From: Mermis nigrescens
Lineage: Eukaryota; Nematoda; Enoplea; Mermithida; Mermithidae
DNA: 64,000 nucleotides
Assembly (NCBI GenBank): GCA_036768485.1
Contig: JAVLUZ010000346.1
Location: 630,001-694,000, forward strand
Direction: 5' to 3'
The notes under the pieces were generated by a model. The model had not been told where the DNA came from and did not search any database. It saw nothing but the letters and a program-made list of their open reading frames with translations. Shown here piece after piece: positions 48,938 to 60,978 of the stretch; positions within the stretch are counted from its first letter, which is position 1; every line of letters starts with the position of its first letter. The translations under genes were made by a program, and so were the position numbers.

Positions 48938-49679
48938 CACTGTTTTTTTTGTACGAGACAAAGATTTTGAGGCTCGTACAATGATTTTCGGAGCCATCTT
49001 TGTACAATGTACAAAGACTTTTTGGGGCAAAGTAATAGTAATTTTAACGTTTTTTGGAGTATTTTTAGCAAAATTTCTAAGAAATTTTCGGCGCTTCGCG
49101 CCGAGAATCATAATTACATTCTATTTAGCTCCAAGCTCGGGCATTTAACACTCCAAAATCTATCTGTAAGCATCTTTGTACAGATTGAAGCATCTTTTAC
49201 ATCTATTTCCACTGTTTTATAAAGATTTTATGCAGAAAAAAGAACTATCAAACAACTTTGCACTGTTTTCTCGCCGTTTGAAGATAAAATTGACTCTTTT
49301 ATCTTTGCGTTGCATTAAATTCATTAGCAAATTGGTGTCTATTATGAGATTCAGTCAGCACATTGCAACCGCTTATTATTTACAATTGTGTAACACAAGT
49401 CATTTTAACTTGCCGAGTCGAATTTTATGTGTAATTTCAACCTGAGACTCATGAAAATTTTGGCGTTTCGGGCCGAACTAATATAACCCGCTGAATTTAG
49501 GACAAAGTTACACCTTTTGCGAAGCGTGCGGGTCACGGATAACAATCTAGTAGTATGTAAAAATGTGTACATTCAATTGCATATCTATACGTTATATGTA
49601 CAAAAAATTTTCGCTCGTACAAAGACTTTTCCGGAGATCTTTGTACATGTACAAAGAGGCTCGTACAAAAAAAACAGTG
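48938..49679 (+). mobile_element. hAT-like MITE, CACTG-TTTTTTT family, copy B
   Basis: A 742-bp copy from CACTGTTTTTTTTGTACGAG to GTACAAAAAAAACAGTG, highly similar to the copy at 46085-46822. Flanks ATCGCGTA and ATGGCATA match at six of eight. It carries the hairpin GGCGCTTCGCGCC at 49090 and the 18-bp CTTTGTACATGTACAAAG palindrome near its right end. Confidence 0.82.
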
Positions 49680-49714
49680 ATGGCATATATGTTAACCTAA
49701 TTTATATTTTTCAG

Positions 49715-49762
49715 GATCAATCTTACTTGTGTGCTAGTCTTCCAATTTCGTTCAATTCCTGA
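49715..49762 (+). CDS. possible terminal exon of the small membrane protein
   Basis: After a tatttttcag acceptor, 15 codons (DQSYLCASLPISFNS) and a TGA follow in phase 0, compatible with the exon ending at 47349. With the two upstream exons this would make a protein of about 103 residues. Such a short exon can arise by chance, so the link is tentative. Transposon copy B ends only 35 bp before it. Confidence 0.35.
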   Translation, partial: DQSYLCASLPISFNS

Positions 49763-50044
49763 TGCCTTTTGATATTGAAACTGATCGTTTGCGTTATATC
49801 GACCTATTGTACGCCGCTTTTAAAGAAACATTTTCACGTCTAAATGAATCAATTCTACATTTATTTGTGAGTTAGCTATTAGGCTACCTATCGTAAGCTT
49901 GCATGCATGCACACAGTGAAATGTAGAAGTGTATATTTTTATATCAGGCCAAGACCGGCTTATCCGCACTTCAGCCAAAAATTTTTGATTTTTTTCAGAT
50001 CTGTGAATTCTTCCGTAATTCTTTAAAATGATTTCCTGCTACAT

Positions 50045-50155
50045 GTCTGCCCCAGACCCCCATGCAGCGAACGACCGGGCCCGAGAAAAACCAGGCTCGG
50101 GCCTGGGCTTGAAATTTTCACCGGGACAGGGCCCGGGCCCGGCCTTTTTGTATAC
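50045..50155. repeat. GC-rich GGGCCCGGG-type repeat
   Basis: Units such as GGGCCCGGGCCCGG and 'gcgaacgaccgggcccg' match the patch at 43458. It lies in AT-rich sequence. Confidence 0.55.
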
Positions 50156-50229
50156 TAAGTATGGAACCAGTACACAAATATATGTACATTACCTACTAGA
50201 TGTCTGCATATGTTTAAGAACAGGATAGT

Positions 50230-51545
50230 TACCATAAATGATCTTGGGGGTTTTCCACCCCCACGAAAAATTTCACCCCCTCCCGCAAAATTTTTTCCAC
50301 CTCCCTCCAGAATTGGCGATTTTTCGAAAGTTCCCAAAAATTTTCTAAAAATCTGAAGGAAAGGGGCTTTTTTAAGCGTTTTTAGCTATCAATTTGCTCA
50401 AAAGTGCCAAATCTTCGGCGCTTTGCGCCATTATACTCATGTTTTGACTGCATTTTGTTTAATTTGTTCGACTTTTTTATTTTTTCGAAATTCTTTTATG
50501 TTTTGATGCTCTAGAAAGATAGAGCATCGTCAGAAACGCTGAAAAACGATGTATTTGACGCGTACTAGGGGCGGATTTAAGGGGGGGCAAACATATTTGG
50601 CGAGATAAAGAATGGATAAAGCACGCTTATTTTTGTATTCGGCAAAGATTTTTCCCGATGTACAAAGACTTTTCGGAACCGTCTTTGTACATGTACAAAG
50701 ATTTTTGGGAAGACAAAAACTGCAAAAAAGGTCTGAAATTCGCAAAAGGTTTCGGCGCTGCGCGCTGGAATGAGTAATTGTGTATCCTATATATCTTTAT
50801 AACAGCAGAAATCGAATTTCAAAAGGAAAAATGTCAAATTTTTTCGGCGCTTCGCGCCGTTTTAAGACGATTCTTAATTATTTTTACTCTCGTAAAACCA
50901 GGAATCAGCCAAAATACACTACCAAAGGTCGAACAACTCTGTTTTTATCACTTTAAAGTCGCTACCGTACTATATCATAGCACCAGAAAATTTATGTGTA
51001 TAAAATGTACAAAGACTTTTAGGGACCATCTTTGTACATGTACAAACGGGCCTTGTACAAAAAACACTGCCTGGATGCCATCTTCTGTTCATGTAGGTTT
51101 CAAAACAATTCTGACAGCAGAAACAGTTTTTTTTGCATAGTTTTCTTTATTTTATTTTAAAATTTTGATGTTTCGCATCAAATGCTAAATGCAGGAAATC
51201 AAGCAGTAAATTATGCTTCTAGACGTCTATCTGCCTTAATTTCACAAATTTTTCGGCGCTTCGCGCCAGATTTTTGTTAAAGTAAGAAATTTAATGATAT
51301 TTATGCACAAAATTGTCTAAAATTTTAAAATTTTCAGGAAAATATTCCGTCAAAATTGATTTTATGTAAAAGTATACAATGTAAAACACCTAAAATCGCG
51401 CGTTAAAGGCAAATTTTTGGAGCTATTTTTGACTGTTTTTGGAAAAGTTAGGATACCGCCTCCTTAGGAAAATCCTAGATCCGCCAATAATTGCTTCAAA
51501 ATTTCACCTGCTTCCAGAATTCCCATGCTGTGCAGTGCATGTATC
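50230..51545 (-). mobile_element. three-layer nested MITE complex
   Basis: The outer element (about 50230-50564 and 51491-51545) resembles 56640-56985, including 'cccatgctgtgcagtgcatg' at its right end. Into it is inserted a GGGGCGGATT-family element (50565-51490, GGGGCGGATTTAAGG to AGATCCGCC). That in turn holds a GTACAAAG MITE (50622-51069). Hairpins GGCGCTTCGCGCC lie at 50845 and 51255, and GGCGCTTTGCGCC at about 50416. Target duplications are not clear here. Confidence 0.65.
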
Positions 51546-53083
51546 GTTATATATAGATTGTTAAATGTAGATAATATCTATTATGTTGTTATATATATTG
51601 CTTAAATGTAGACAAATGTAGAAGTATTTAGTATTCATCTAAAGACTGAAGGCATAAATATTTAATATCTAGCTTTGAGCTTATCACGATACTATTTTAA
51701 GATGTTTCAGACTTCAGCATAACATCATGGGAGAAATAATCTCTATTTTTCATTCATGTCACTTAATCTTTCTGCATTAGTGCTAAATTGCGCGTTTTTA
51801 CCAGGTTGCAGGGCGTTTTAGGAAATATATGTCGGTAAGCAGTTCTACATTGATTTTTTCAAAGTTCTCGGAAAATTTTATTCCACAGTATGTCAGCTGA
51901 AAATTCCTGGCGCCTTAGTTTTTTTATAAGCATAGTTGATATTTCGTGATAACATTTTCTATTTTAGTCACGTAACTAAAGAAGACGAAAATTTAAAAAA
52001 AACGAAAAAACTGAATCTAAAAATGGTTTTTTGCTACTGTGAGATCAATCATATCTTCATTCTCATAAAAATGTAACTAATCTAGATATTGCGCACGACG
52101 ATAGTTCATGCCACAACAAAAAAAAATTAAAAAATAAGTTTGAAAAACTTGCCTAAATGTTTAAGCGGATTCAAAGTACAAATGAAATAGAATAGGTGGA
52201 AATCGAAGTGAATCTTTGAGACATGGAAATTACTTCAAATTTCATGCCTTACTTATTTTTGTCTCCGATTCCCTTATCTCCCAGTGCTCAGCATAACGGT
52301 CAGTCAGCACGCAAACCAAATATTGCTCTTTCTTTCTGTGCAGAAAATTCGCTACTTTCATTATTTTTACAGCAAAGAACTTTATAAACAAAGTGAGATC
52401 ATTACTTCGAGAAATTAGGCATTTTATATACCGAAATCCATTCATTAAATAGCTTATTGTTTAAAAAATGAAAATTCTCCAATTATGGTAAAAACTAAAG
52501 TAGTCATTTTTTGTACGATCGAACATTTTTATCCATTGTTATGAAAAAATGGCGAGTAATAGTATTTCTAAAACTAAGGGCTAGGTATGTATGTACATAT
52601 GAAGCTGCGTTATGCCGAGCGCAAGCCGCCGGCAAGTCTAAGCTCATCAGGGAGGATTTAAGCAAAATGGTTTGAGATAATAGTTCGGATACTTTAAAAT
52701 GCAAAATTAAATTGAAAATATTTCGTGAAGATGGGAAATCTTTAAAAATTCCTTAAAAAATATTAATTTTAAATCTGCGAATGATATGCTGAGATGAGAT
52801 TAACGGTGGGAATAAATGTGTAATTAGGTGATATGACACGAATATAGTGTGTACAAATAAATATGGAAGAGATAGCATAAAACGCACACAAAACGAATAA
52901 TTTAGAGAGCAAATAATTACTCTGATAATCGGTCATGCCGTACACAGCATGGTACATTTGGTGCTAAGCTCATTCTAGCTTCTTTCGATTACGTTTTCTA
53001 CATGTTTTACTGAATGGATCTCTATCGGCAACAAAGCGCGCACGTGTATTCTCCGTAGAAGATAAATACTAAATAGCACAATA
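51546..53083. other. intergenic, nothing recognised
   Basis: AT-rich sequence without exon-like frames, arrays or terminal inverted repeats. Both strands were read. Confidence 0.4.
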
Positions 53084-53166
53084 ATTCAGGCCCGGGCTCA
53101 GCCTCTTAAAACCGGGCCCGGACGCCGGAAGACCGATTGGGCCCGCGCCGGGCCCGGGTACCCGAC
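53084..53166. repeat. GC-rich GGGCCCGGG-type repeat
   Basis: CAGGCCCGGGCTCAGCC to GGGCCCGGGTACCCG with GC-rich filler, matching the dispersed family at 43458 and 56476. Confidence 0.55.
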
Positions 53167-53276
53167 GCAATAATAGATAAAAAATAGTAGATGCCACGTT
53201 CTGTTAGGAGAAGGCAATATTATAGAAATTGTCGATAAAAAAATACCATTAGTAGTAAGTAACCATAAATTTAACA

Positions 53277-53389
53277 GCTCGAAAAATTTGGGTGGGGTCC
53301 CCGGCCAATTGGGTGGGGGGTGGTAAATGACCTACGATTTTTCGTCTAAAACGGTCGAAAAATTCGATTTTTCCAAAAATCGAGGTGGA
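53277..53389 (+). mobile_element. partial TGTAACGG-family MITE
   Basis: Contains the family's left half ('cagctcgaaaaatttgggtggggtcc', given here only in outline, and 'cggtcgaaaaattcgattt') and then breaks directly into the 53390 element. No right end is present. Confidence 0.45.
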
Positions 53390-55420
53390 CTAGGAAAAAG
53401 CTACCTATGTGTATGCCTAAAGTCGCAAAATCTGCAAAAAATTGGACTTTCTCCAAGCGACGCTATAAATTGAGTCTATTCTGCGGCCTGCAGATTGAAA
53501 TAAAGTATTGACCAAAAAACGATTGAAAAAGCAGCACGTTAGCTATGCGGTAGCTGTAGAAAGTAGATGGAGTAAACTAGGAGAGACTTTGCAAGCCAAT
53601 TAAATTAAATAGTAACATTAATGCATTCAAGACAATCAAGGAAATTGTTGGTTCAAAGCAAAAGGAAACGCGTAAGCTTCCGTGAAACAGACTGCAAGTA
53701 GGTACACTTGCATGCCCGCAACGATTGTGTGTACTAATCAATAGACGCTAGGTTAGCTTGCTATAATGCTCATGATCACCTTTGAATACTATTGCAGTAA
53801 GTTTTCTATTAAGCATGATACGAAGCAAGTCAGCATTGCAACTTTCAAGCAATTTTCAGTAAGTAAACATTTTTGATTATGTTTATACATTCTAATGTAA
53901 AGCATTGCAAAATTATTTAAAGAAGGTTACACTTTTTCAGAGGCCGCAGAATAAACTTTGATTTCTAACGTTGCTTAGAGAAAGTCTTATTTTTAGCATA
54001 TCTTGCGACTTTAGGCATATACGTAGGTAGCTTTTTCCTAGTCCACTCCCTTTACATTCCTGAAAATCCACGAACTCAAGAATATTTGTCTTTTTTTCCA
54101 TCGGAGCATTTTGCTTTGCTAATACCTTACTCTTAATTAGCATGATTTGAGTTAATCAGTCAGTAAACCCATACGGTAACATGCCATAATAATGACAGCA
54201 GTCCAATAACGCGGAAAACAATATTGCTCTGAACATCGGCATTATCTTTTTTAAACAAGAACCTTACCTTTTTAAAAAGATCAAAGGTTTCGAGCGTAAA
54301 ACGTACGCAAATATTGGGTGTAAAGAACAGTTACACTCAGAGTCGTAATCCTGACGTTAAATGGAACATTTAAAAAAATTAAGCTTCTGCAATGCTCTAA
54401 AACTTAATTTAATTTTCAGTGTAAACTTTACATAATTACTGGGTGTAAAAAACATACAATCGGATTCGCAATTCCGTCCTTACGGAACATATTTTGAAAA
54501 AATTCACGTTTTGCAACTCTGTGAAAGTAAAATAAATTTATAGTGTAAACTGCACACTAACAATAAACGAACTGTGCAAACTTTACACAACTACTGGGTG
54601 TAGAGAAAACTAACGCTCAGATTCGTAATACCCACGTTACGTAGATTTTGAAAAAAGTAAACTTCCGCAATGGCCTGAAGACAAATAAATACTAGGTGTA
54701 AAACACTTTACACCACTGGTCAGTGTAAACATGCACCCAGCTGGCGTATCACGTTTGATTTGTACATTTTTAGATTTGTGATCAAGTCCAGACTCATAAA
54801 CGGAGAAATTGAAATGAAAAACAAGACAGAAACACGTTAAACACCCAATTTTTGACTTTACGCCTCCCGAAAAAGCTAAATATTTATGTAAATAAAGGCA
54901 ATTTGCTGTGACATGTACCCCTTTCTTGAGCCGTAATAAATTTTTATCAGAAAAAGTTTCTTGGGACTCATAACTGGAGTTGTTGGCAGACATATGTAAA
55001 CAGGGCGAAAACTCGACCAAAATGTGTCTTTTCACCCCTTATTTTCACACACTTTACGCTCCCATTCAAGAATTAATGCGAAATTCAAAAAACAAAGAAA
55101 TGTGTATCTAGAGAATTCTAAACTCTACATTTCTGTACTATTGAGTTGTATGAGTAATTTACACAGACTTCTGTAGACGCTGACGAAAAAACCACCAAAA
55201 ATCGCTATGTTATAACGGTACGGCAAAACTTTACACGTTATTCGCAAACTAAATATTAAGTGTAAATAAAAAAGAGCGCATAATCTCTTTTATTATCTAT
55301 CTTTAAAAAACCGCACCTCGCGGATGTGTTCCGTTATAGCTGTAGGGGCTCATATGTTTGGCGTACCCAAGTATATTACAGGTAAGCGCTAACGCAGTTC
55401 ATACAGATATAGTAAGACAA
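53390..55420 (+). mobile_element. three-copy element with hairpin tail, copy 3 (5' truncated)
   Basis: The left foldback arm is cut (starts 'gtggactaggaaaaagctac'). The right arm at 53935-54125 is intact ('ttccatcggagcattttg'). The tandem middle shows 'cagattcg-aat' units near 54345, 54460 and 54617. The tail again ends with GTAAGCGCTAACGC at about 55395. Sequence identity with copy 1 looks higher than with copy 2. Confidence 0.5.
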
Positions 55421-56475
55421 AAACAGATATATAATTTTAAATTCATTATAAGTTGTAGATACAAGATGAGTTATGACAAAAAGATATTATCGTAAAGGTA
55501 AGATAATGCTTTATTATAGATTACTTTGCCACTTGTGTGTATATAATTTTAAAATTGAATCAAACCTGGCTGTACGCCAAGTGATCGATCGATGCTAGCG
55601 AACCTGACCATTTTTACCCTTTATGACCTTGATTGCGGCTTGAAGAATAGATAAATTTCTTACGCATTATTTTTAAAAATTAAATTCGTTATATCTATTT
55701 TTCTTAAACAATATTTTTGACACAAATGCAGCTTCGATTTACACAGCGCATCAAAGTAGTTTTAAGAAAATTTTGGGTGGTTTGAGCCGAATGTTTCTCA
55801 GCAAAGTCATTTATTTTATCCTACCTGCATGATAAAAAAGAATCTAGCAGCTTAATTTTACTTATTCTAGCGTTTTTTTCCTGGACCGTCCGAATTTTCA
55901 AGAGCTGCTTTTTTCATTAAAAAGGAAGTACACACATTTAAATAAGACTCATTGAATCAGCTGATTCCTGCTGCATCCCATAGTTACAGCTTGAAATTTT
56001 AAATAGATGCCCTAAAATAATTTCATTCTGTAATTCTGTGACATAAACCTCAGCAAATCATAATAAATCTCAAATCTCAGCTGATTCCTGCTGTTCCGGA
56101 ACTGGATAAAGATTTTTTTGGTTAACCTTACGCTCGCAGTGCCACCACCATTGGCAATAAATGCTGCAACGGTCGATCACTATTCATGTTGCACAGTGAT
56201 TATTTACATTTAAACAATATCAGACTTTTAACTGGACTGCACTGCAGTAATTTATGATGAAATGACACATAAAAACACAAAAATTCTGAAATGAAGAGGA
56301 AATGTAAATTCGATATACAGAGCTAAGAGGATATGATGATGAGCAAATGTGTCCAGGAAGGCCCCAAACAGTCGGGACTAATAGTTTTAATCTATTTTCT
56401 GAGACAAATATTGCTAACGTGATGGTACCATTCCGACACATTAACTTGTAAAAGTTTTAAGCTTTGTTATTAATT
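55421..56475. other. intergenic, nothing recognised
   Basis: AT-rich sequence. It could contain the promoter or a non-coding first exon of the gene starting at 57286, but no signal allows a call. Confidence 0.35.
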
Positions 56476-56530
56476 AGGCCCGGGCCTGCGCTGGCCGGCC
56501 GGGCCCGGCCCGGGTACTTGATCGATCACT
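56476..56530. repeat. GC-rich GGGCCCGGG-type repeat
   Basis: AGGCCCGGGCCTGCGCTGG followed by GGCCCGGCCCGGGTAC and a 'gatcgatcact' edge. It is a short member of the dispersed GC-rich family. Confidence 0.55.
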
Positions 56531-56639
56531 GGAGGGGAAATCAAAAAAGTTTCTGCGTTTGGGGGGATGGGGGGGCGGCCGACTTTGGGTGGGGAGATCG
56601 GAGATCCCTATCCCCCTCTTACATGTATGTACGTACGTA

Positions 56640-56985
56640 ACATACGTGATAACCAGCCAGAGAAGTTTTCACCCCGCCCCAAAATTTTTTTTCAAGCTCC
56701 ATTCAGAATTCGCGATTCTCTTAAAAATTCCGTAAAAATTGCTGTTTCAAGCGTTTTTAGTTATCTATTTGCTGAAAAGTGTCAATTTTCGGCGCTTCGC
56801 GCCACGTACTCATTTTTTGACTTTTTTGATTTTTTCTTATGGTTATGTTTTATGCCCCAGAAAGATAGAGCATCGTCAGAAACGCCGTAAAACGACGTTA
56901 ACGCGTATCTGCCACTTTGAAGCCCGAAACGGGCACTTCAAAATTTCACCCCTCTTTAAAGTCCCATGCTGTGCATGTCTGATAA
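56640..56985 (-). mobile_element. MITE carrying the GGCGCTTCGCGCC hairpin
   Basis: The body ('aaaagtgtcaattttc', hairpin at 56791, 'gaaagatagagcatcgtcag', 'cccatgctgtgcatg') matches the outer element at 50230-51545 and the reverse of 60063-60475. Ends are not sharply defined. Confidence 0.5.
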
Positions 56986-57285
56986 GTAAGTATTATTTAT
57001 CTATATATATGATTTATAAAATTTATTTGACAAGTGGTCCGATAAATTTGATTGGATTAGTATTTCACAAAGTAACGTTGTACTAAAATGATTTAAACTT
57101 GAATGAATATTGTCTAGAAAACCATAAATTTAACACTTTCCATTACTGTGCACATGTATAATGTAGGTGACATGGCTTTAATCGGATGTCTCGTTAAGGT
57201 GTTCTCAATTTTTTGTTCAATCTACTAGGCCAGTATATATTTTCTCTTATTTATATAAAAAAATTATTGATTATTTGTTATATAG

Positions 57286-57420
57286 TTACGACTTGGTACT
57301 ATGACTTCATTGCGAAGATTTTGTATCAGCGAACTCCACTATTTGGATATGGCTATTCACGAACAAGCGGACCAAACGCAGTTTACTCCGTTTCTGCTTT
57401 TGCAAAACGGAAACGTTAAA
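57286..57420 (+). CDS. MTFR1/MTFR2-like gene, first coding exon
   Basis: The exon runs from a tatatag acceptor to a strong aaa|gtaagt donor. The ATG at 57301 opens 40 codons (MTSLRRFCISELHYLDMAIH, then a Q-rich stretch and LLLQNGNVK) ending in phase 0. An acceptor before the ATG implies a non-coding first exon upstream. This part is not conserved enough to identify by itself. It is linked to the exons at 60892 and 62877 by phase and by the continuity of a family-like N-terminal block. Confidence 0.5.
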
Positions 57421-57459
57421 GTAAGTGGTTTAACTACGATGAGAGTGTAAATCACATAT

Positions 57460-57700
57460 GTAACGGCTCGAAATTTAGGGCGGGAGGTTCCCGACCATTT
57501 AAGTGGAGGGTACATGACCTTCAATTTTGACCAAAAACGGCCAAAAAACACCTGTAGAGGGCCAAAAACCGCAAATTTCTCCGAAAATCGGGGGGGGTCA
57601 AAAATTTTCTGGCGTTGGGAGGATGGTGGGACGACCATCTTTAGGTGGGACGTCCCCGTCCCCCTGTTATATGTATGGTGTAAACTGCTGTAAGTTTTTG
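57460..57700 (+). mobile_element. TGTAACGG-family MITE
   Basis: Starts 'catatgtaacggctcgaaat' and ends 'cccctgttatatgtatg', with the family's GC-rich opening and 'gaccaaaaacggccaaaaa' body. It lies in the first intron of the MTFR-like gene. Confidence 0.6.
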
Positions 57701-57895
57701 CTTATGAATGGTGTAACTCAAAACCGATAGCTTTGAAAAAACAATCTGAATCGTGGACGTCGGAGACGGGATCTCGAATTCTTAAGTGAATACCTTTTTT
57801 TGCAGATTGCATGCTGATTTTGATTTTGATTTCCTTCACTTGCATTTCGAGTTACGAGATTTGGAGATTTCGGGGTATTATGGAGGGGTATTATC

Positions 57896-58134
57896 CATAG
57901 GTGGGCGGTACCAAACTTCCGGAGGGTGGGGGAGTGCAAGATTTTTTCAAAGGTAAAAAGTGGCCTTAAAAATGGTGGTATGGCGAAAAAACACCATTTT
58001 TCAACGATCCTCATCGAACACTATCCATTGGCATAAAAAAATTGCGAAAAAAACAACAAAAAAATTCCAAAATTGATTTCTGTGGGGTATTTTGGTTTCT
58101 GGGGGACACCCCAAACCTTCCACGCTCAGGTATT
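57896..58134 (-). mobile_element. hAT-like MITE, GGGCGTGGGG family, reverse orientation
   Basis: A 239-bp copy from CATAGGTGGGCGGTACC to CACGCTCAGGTATT, flanked on both sides by the exact 8-bp duplication GTATTATC. This is the cleanest insertion of the family. Confidence 0.88.
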
Positions 58135-58386
58135 GTATTATCCCTGTCTGAGGGTCCAAGATTTTAACTGTCAACATTTTTGCATGAGTTTAGGGATGAA
58201 CGTAACAAAGATATAAAAATTCTTTTCGGCGCTCCGCGCTGACTAGTGCATTTCTAAATGCCTAGAAAAATAATAAAATAAAATAAAAGATGATTTAAAA
58301 TAAAATATGAAAATGAAATGTTGCATAAAATGCCTATAAAATGCTGTCTTTCTTATTGAGACATTTCGTACACTTTTGACTTGCAA

Positions 58387-58450
58387 GGAAGGCTCGAACC
58401 CTAAATTTACTGGTCCTGAATTTCGGGACTGAACCACCGCTACCTAAACT
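58387..58450 (-). repeat. tRNA-like SINE head
   Basis: On the minus strand 'tagcggtggttcagtcccg' resembles a tRNA A-box region and 'agggttcgagccttccttg' contains a near-perfect B-box (GGTTCGAGCC), 40 bp apart. It is not a complete tRNA: no matching acceptor stem was found. A SINE head is more likely. Confidence 0.5.
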
Positions 58451-58484
58451 CCGGACCTTGGGCACCTATGGTCGAACAAAGGCA

Positions 58485-58680
58485 TATATGTAATGGCTCA
58501 AAATGGGGGGGGGTCCCGGCCGTTTTTAAGGGGGTGGTAAAGACCTCCATTTTGGCCAAAAGCGGCTAAAAAAATTCGATTTTTTCCAAAAATTGCAGGG
58601 GGTCAAACATTTTCTGGCTTTGGGGATGGGGGACGACCGACCGTGGGTCGGGGATCCCCCATCCCTCTCTTATGTATGGT
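58485..58680 (+). mobile_element. TGTAACGG-family MITE
   Basis: Starts 'atatgtaatggctcaaaat', has 'tggccaaaagcggctaaaaa' and ends 'gatcccccatccctctctta'. It is diverged from the copy at 57460. Confidence 0.55.
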
Positions 58681-59476
58681 CGAAGGTTACCGTGATAAAT
58701 CGCCGATAAACTTAATATTAAAGTGCACCTGCTTTACACACCCTAAAAATTTTCATTTTGTGTGATTATTTATGCTCGTTATAAGTATGCTATCTTTTAT
58801 GAGAATTATTTTTTGTAGAGTTACGATTTAAAACTACTACAATGCAGACGCATAGACGCATAGCGGACATCTACACAAAATGGAAGAAAAAGTAGATTTT
58901 AGCTCCTGAACACAACCAAAAGATGGTGTAATAGACCACTAAGTTTTAGTTTGTGTAAGAACGCTATTTTCTCGCCTTGAAGTTTTTGTGATGCCACTGT
59001 AGTTAGGAAAAATGCTCACCTCACTGCCAATTTATTTCCCATACAGCTAAAGCGTTAACACTGTCGAAACTAGACCTGAATTAAAGTTAGACAAGCTTCT
59101 AGACTCATAGTTGAGGAATATTCAAATAAAATACTGATAAACTGGTTGACTAGAACGCTGATCTAGTACACTGTTAACGGATGATTAAGCATTATGTATT
59201 TGGCTTATAATGTAAACACAGGATATCTTTGTATGTTTTGCATTGTAATGCTGAAGCAATTGACGACGTCCGATGTTATAATATGAGCAAAACAATCTTT
59301 AGCAAAATTGAAGGACTATTACTGTAAGTGTTGGAATTTCGTGGCGAGAACTGTACCTAATCGTACGTCCGCACTCACATATGTAACGACTCGAAATTTT
59401 TGGAAGGGGTCCCCGGCCATTTTTGGAGGGGAGGGGAAATGACCTCTAATTTTTTGGCCAAAAAATGGAAAAAAAA
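58681..59476. other. intron, nothing recognised except a partial MITE end
   Basis: AT-rich sequence without exon-like frames. At 59377-59460 the left end of another TGTAACGG-family copy ('catatgtaacgactcgaaat') breaks into the element at 59479. Confidence 0.4.
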
Positions 59477-59478
59477 AC

Positions 59479-59970
59479 AGGCACGTAGCTGGCCTTTTGA
59501 ATTTTAGGGGACTGCAATTATGAAGTCAGACACCCCAATTACTAGTATACGGGAAAAATTATGGTGTTTTAAGCGTTTCACAGCAAGGTCTACCCACTGG
59601 AGGAAAAAATGTTCAAAAAATTCAAAAAAATTCAAAAATTTTCACTTGAATTTATGTAAACTAAGCTATTGGTACGAAAAACGAGTAATTCTGCGCAACG
59701 CGTCAGAAAATTTTGATATATTTATCATGCCTTACTCAAACTTGGGCTTCGGAAAACAAAATTTATACAAAAACAATAAATATGGCGCGAAGCGCCCGAA
59801 AAATTTTGGCTTATTATTACAGTGTGCTAGCATCTATTCTGGCATTCTATCGGGTGCGCTTTACGAATTATCAACTTTTTCTTTGGAGGGCCTAAAAGTA
59901 TTCGTACTTCCAAAATTTTTGGAGACTAGTCCCCCTATCCTCTTACAGTTACATCTGAAAAAACAACTAT
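59479..59970 (+). mobile_element. MITE, CAGGCACGTAGC family
   Basis: Starts CAGGCACGTAGCTGGCC, as at 26470, and extends to about 59970. It carries the hairpin GGCGCGAAGCGCC at 59784. It holds a 150-residue frame with no domain, which I reject as a gene. The right boundary is uncertain. Confidence 0.5.
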
Positions 59971-60062
59971 GAAAATAGCCAAGAAAGCAAGTTTTCGCCA
60001 AAAATCGGAGGAGGTCAAAGGTTTTCTGATTTTGAGGCATGAAGGGACGACTGACTGGGTGG

Positions 60063-60475
60063 GGTATCCCCATGCATACATGTAAGGGCTTGAAATTTGG
60101 GGGTCTTCGGCATGTGAAGGTCAGGCCCAAAAATGTTTTAAAAAAGTGTCTTTTTTGGGCTAAAAAACGATGGGTACACCTCAAAAACACTGTTTTTTTG
60201 ACGTTTCAGGCAATGCTCGCTCTTTCTAGAACATAAAAACTTAGAAGAAATCTCAAAAAATTTGAATAAAAATGAGTTAATTTTACAAAATATAGTCAAA
60301 AATGTGCATATGGCGCGAAGCGCCGAACATATGAAATTTTTGAGCCACAAATAAGCTAAAAACGACGCTTTACAACTTTTACCAACTTTTACAAAAAATC
60401 GACAATTCTGGGGGTCGCGGCCATTTTGCGGGTAGCCAGTTGCCATTCGGGGGGTTAAATCCCTCCCCCAAGAAC
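60063..60475 (+). mobile_element. MITE shared with 26990-27415, with hairpin
   Basis: Colinear with the intron copy at 26990: 'ggtcaggcccaaaa', 'gacgtttcaggcaatgctcg', hairpin GGCGCGAAGCGCC at 60312, and a closing 'aatccctcccccaagaacacg'. In the 26990 copy the hairpin is degenerate. Confidence 0.6.
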
Positions 60476-60665
60476 ACGTGTCGCCCGGCTATTTGTAGGG
60501 GGAGGGGGTAAAGACCTTTAATTTTTGGCCAAAAACGGCCAAAAAATTCAATTTTTTCGAAAAATCGGGGGTCAATAATTTTCTGGCCTTGGGGGATGAG
60601 AGGACGTCCGACTTGGCAAAGGGATCCCCCATCCCCCTCTTACATGTATGCCCCCATGCATGCCC
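60476..60665 (+). mobile_element. TGTAACGG-family MITE, partial
   Basis: 'taatttttggccaaaaacgg' to 'gatcccccatccccctctta' and 'catgtatg', abutting the previous element. The left terminus is missing. Confidence 0.5.
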
Positions 60666-60891
60666 CTGTTACATGTACGTATGTCCGCACCATAAGCTGA
60701 AGGGATATTAGCTTTTTACTTCTTACGACCCTAATAGCGCGCAGTGACTTGAAAAAATAACGTCTACGCAGAGCCCCGTTGCTAAATGCCTGAAAATTTT
60801 ATCAAGTTTAAAATGAACGATGACCAACGATAAATAAAATTAATGCACTTTTATTCCCTTCCCTCCTTATCTCGCTTGGAGCGTAATATAG

Positions 60892-60978
60892 CGTATCGTG
60901 TCCCCAATTGTGACACTAGCACCAGAAATTGCCAAGATTTTTGATAATGATTTGAAAAAGGTTGGGCACCTACCGCTT
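60892..60978 (+). CDS. MTFR1/MTFR2-like gene, second coding exon
   Basis: A pyrimidine-rich tract and a tatag acceptor precede 29 codons in phase 0 (RIVSPIVTLAPEIAKIFDND, then LKKVGHLPL). The proposed donor is ctt|gtttgt. Joined to the next exon, which opens CDVPKAKF, the junction gives the order K-K-h-G-x-L-P-L...C-x-x-P-x-x-x-F. This resembles the conserved R-K-I-G-x-x-L-P-L...C-P-R-x-x-F block near the N-terminus of mitochondrial fission regulators. The frame stays open beyond the donor to 61098, so an alternative end is possible. Confidence 0.5.

Noticed and set aside
58387..58450. Functional tRNA gene on the minus strand
   Set aside because: A good B-box is present, but the acceptor and anticodon stems cannot be formed.
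59520..59972. 150-residue frame
   Set aside because: It lies within a MITE of the CAGGCACGTAGC family, contains the mini-hairpin, and has no recognisable domain.
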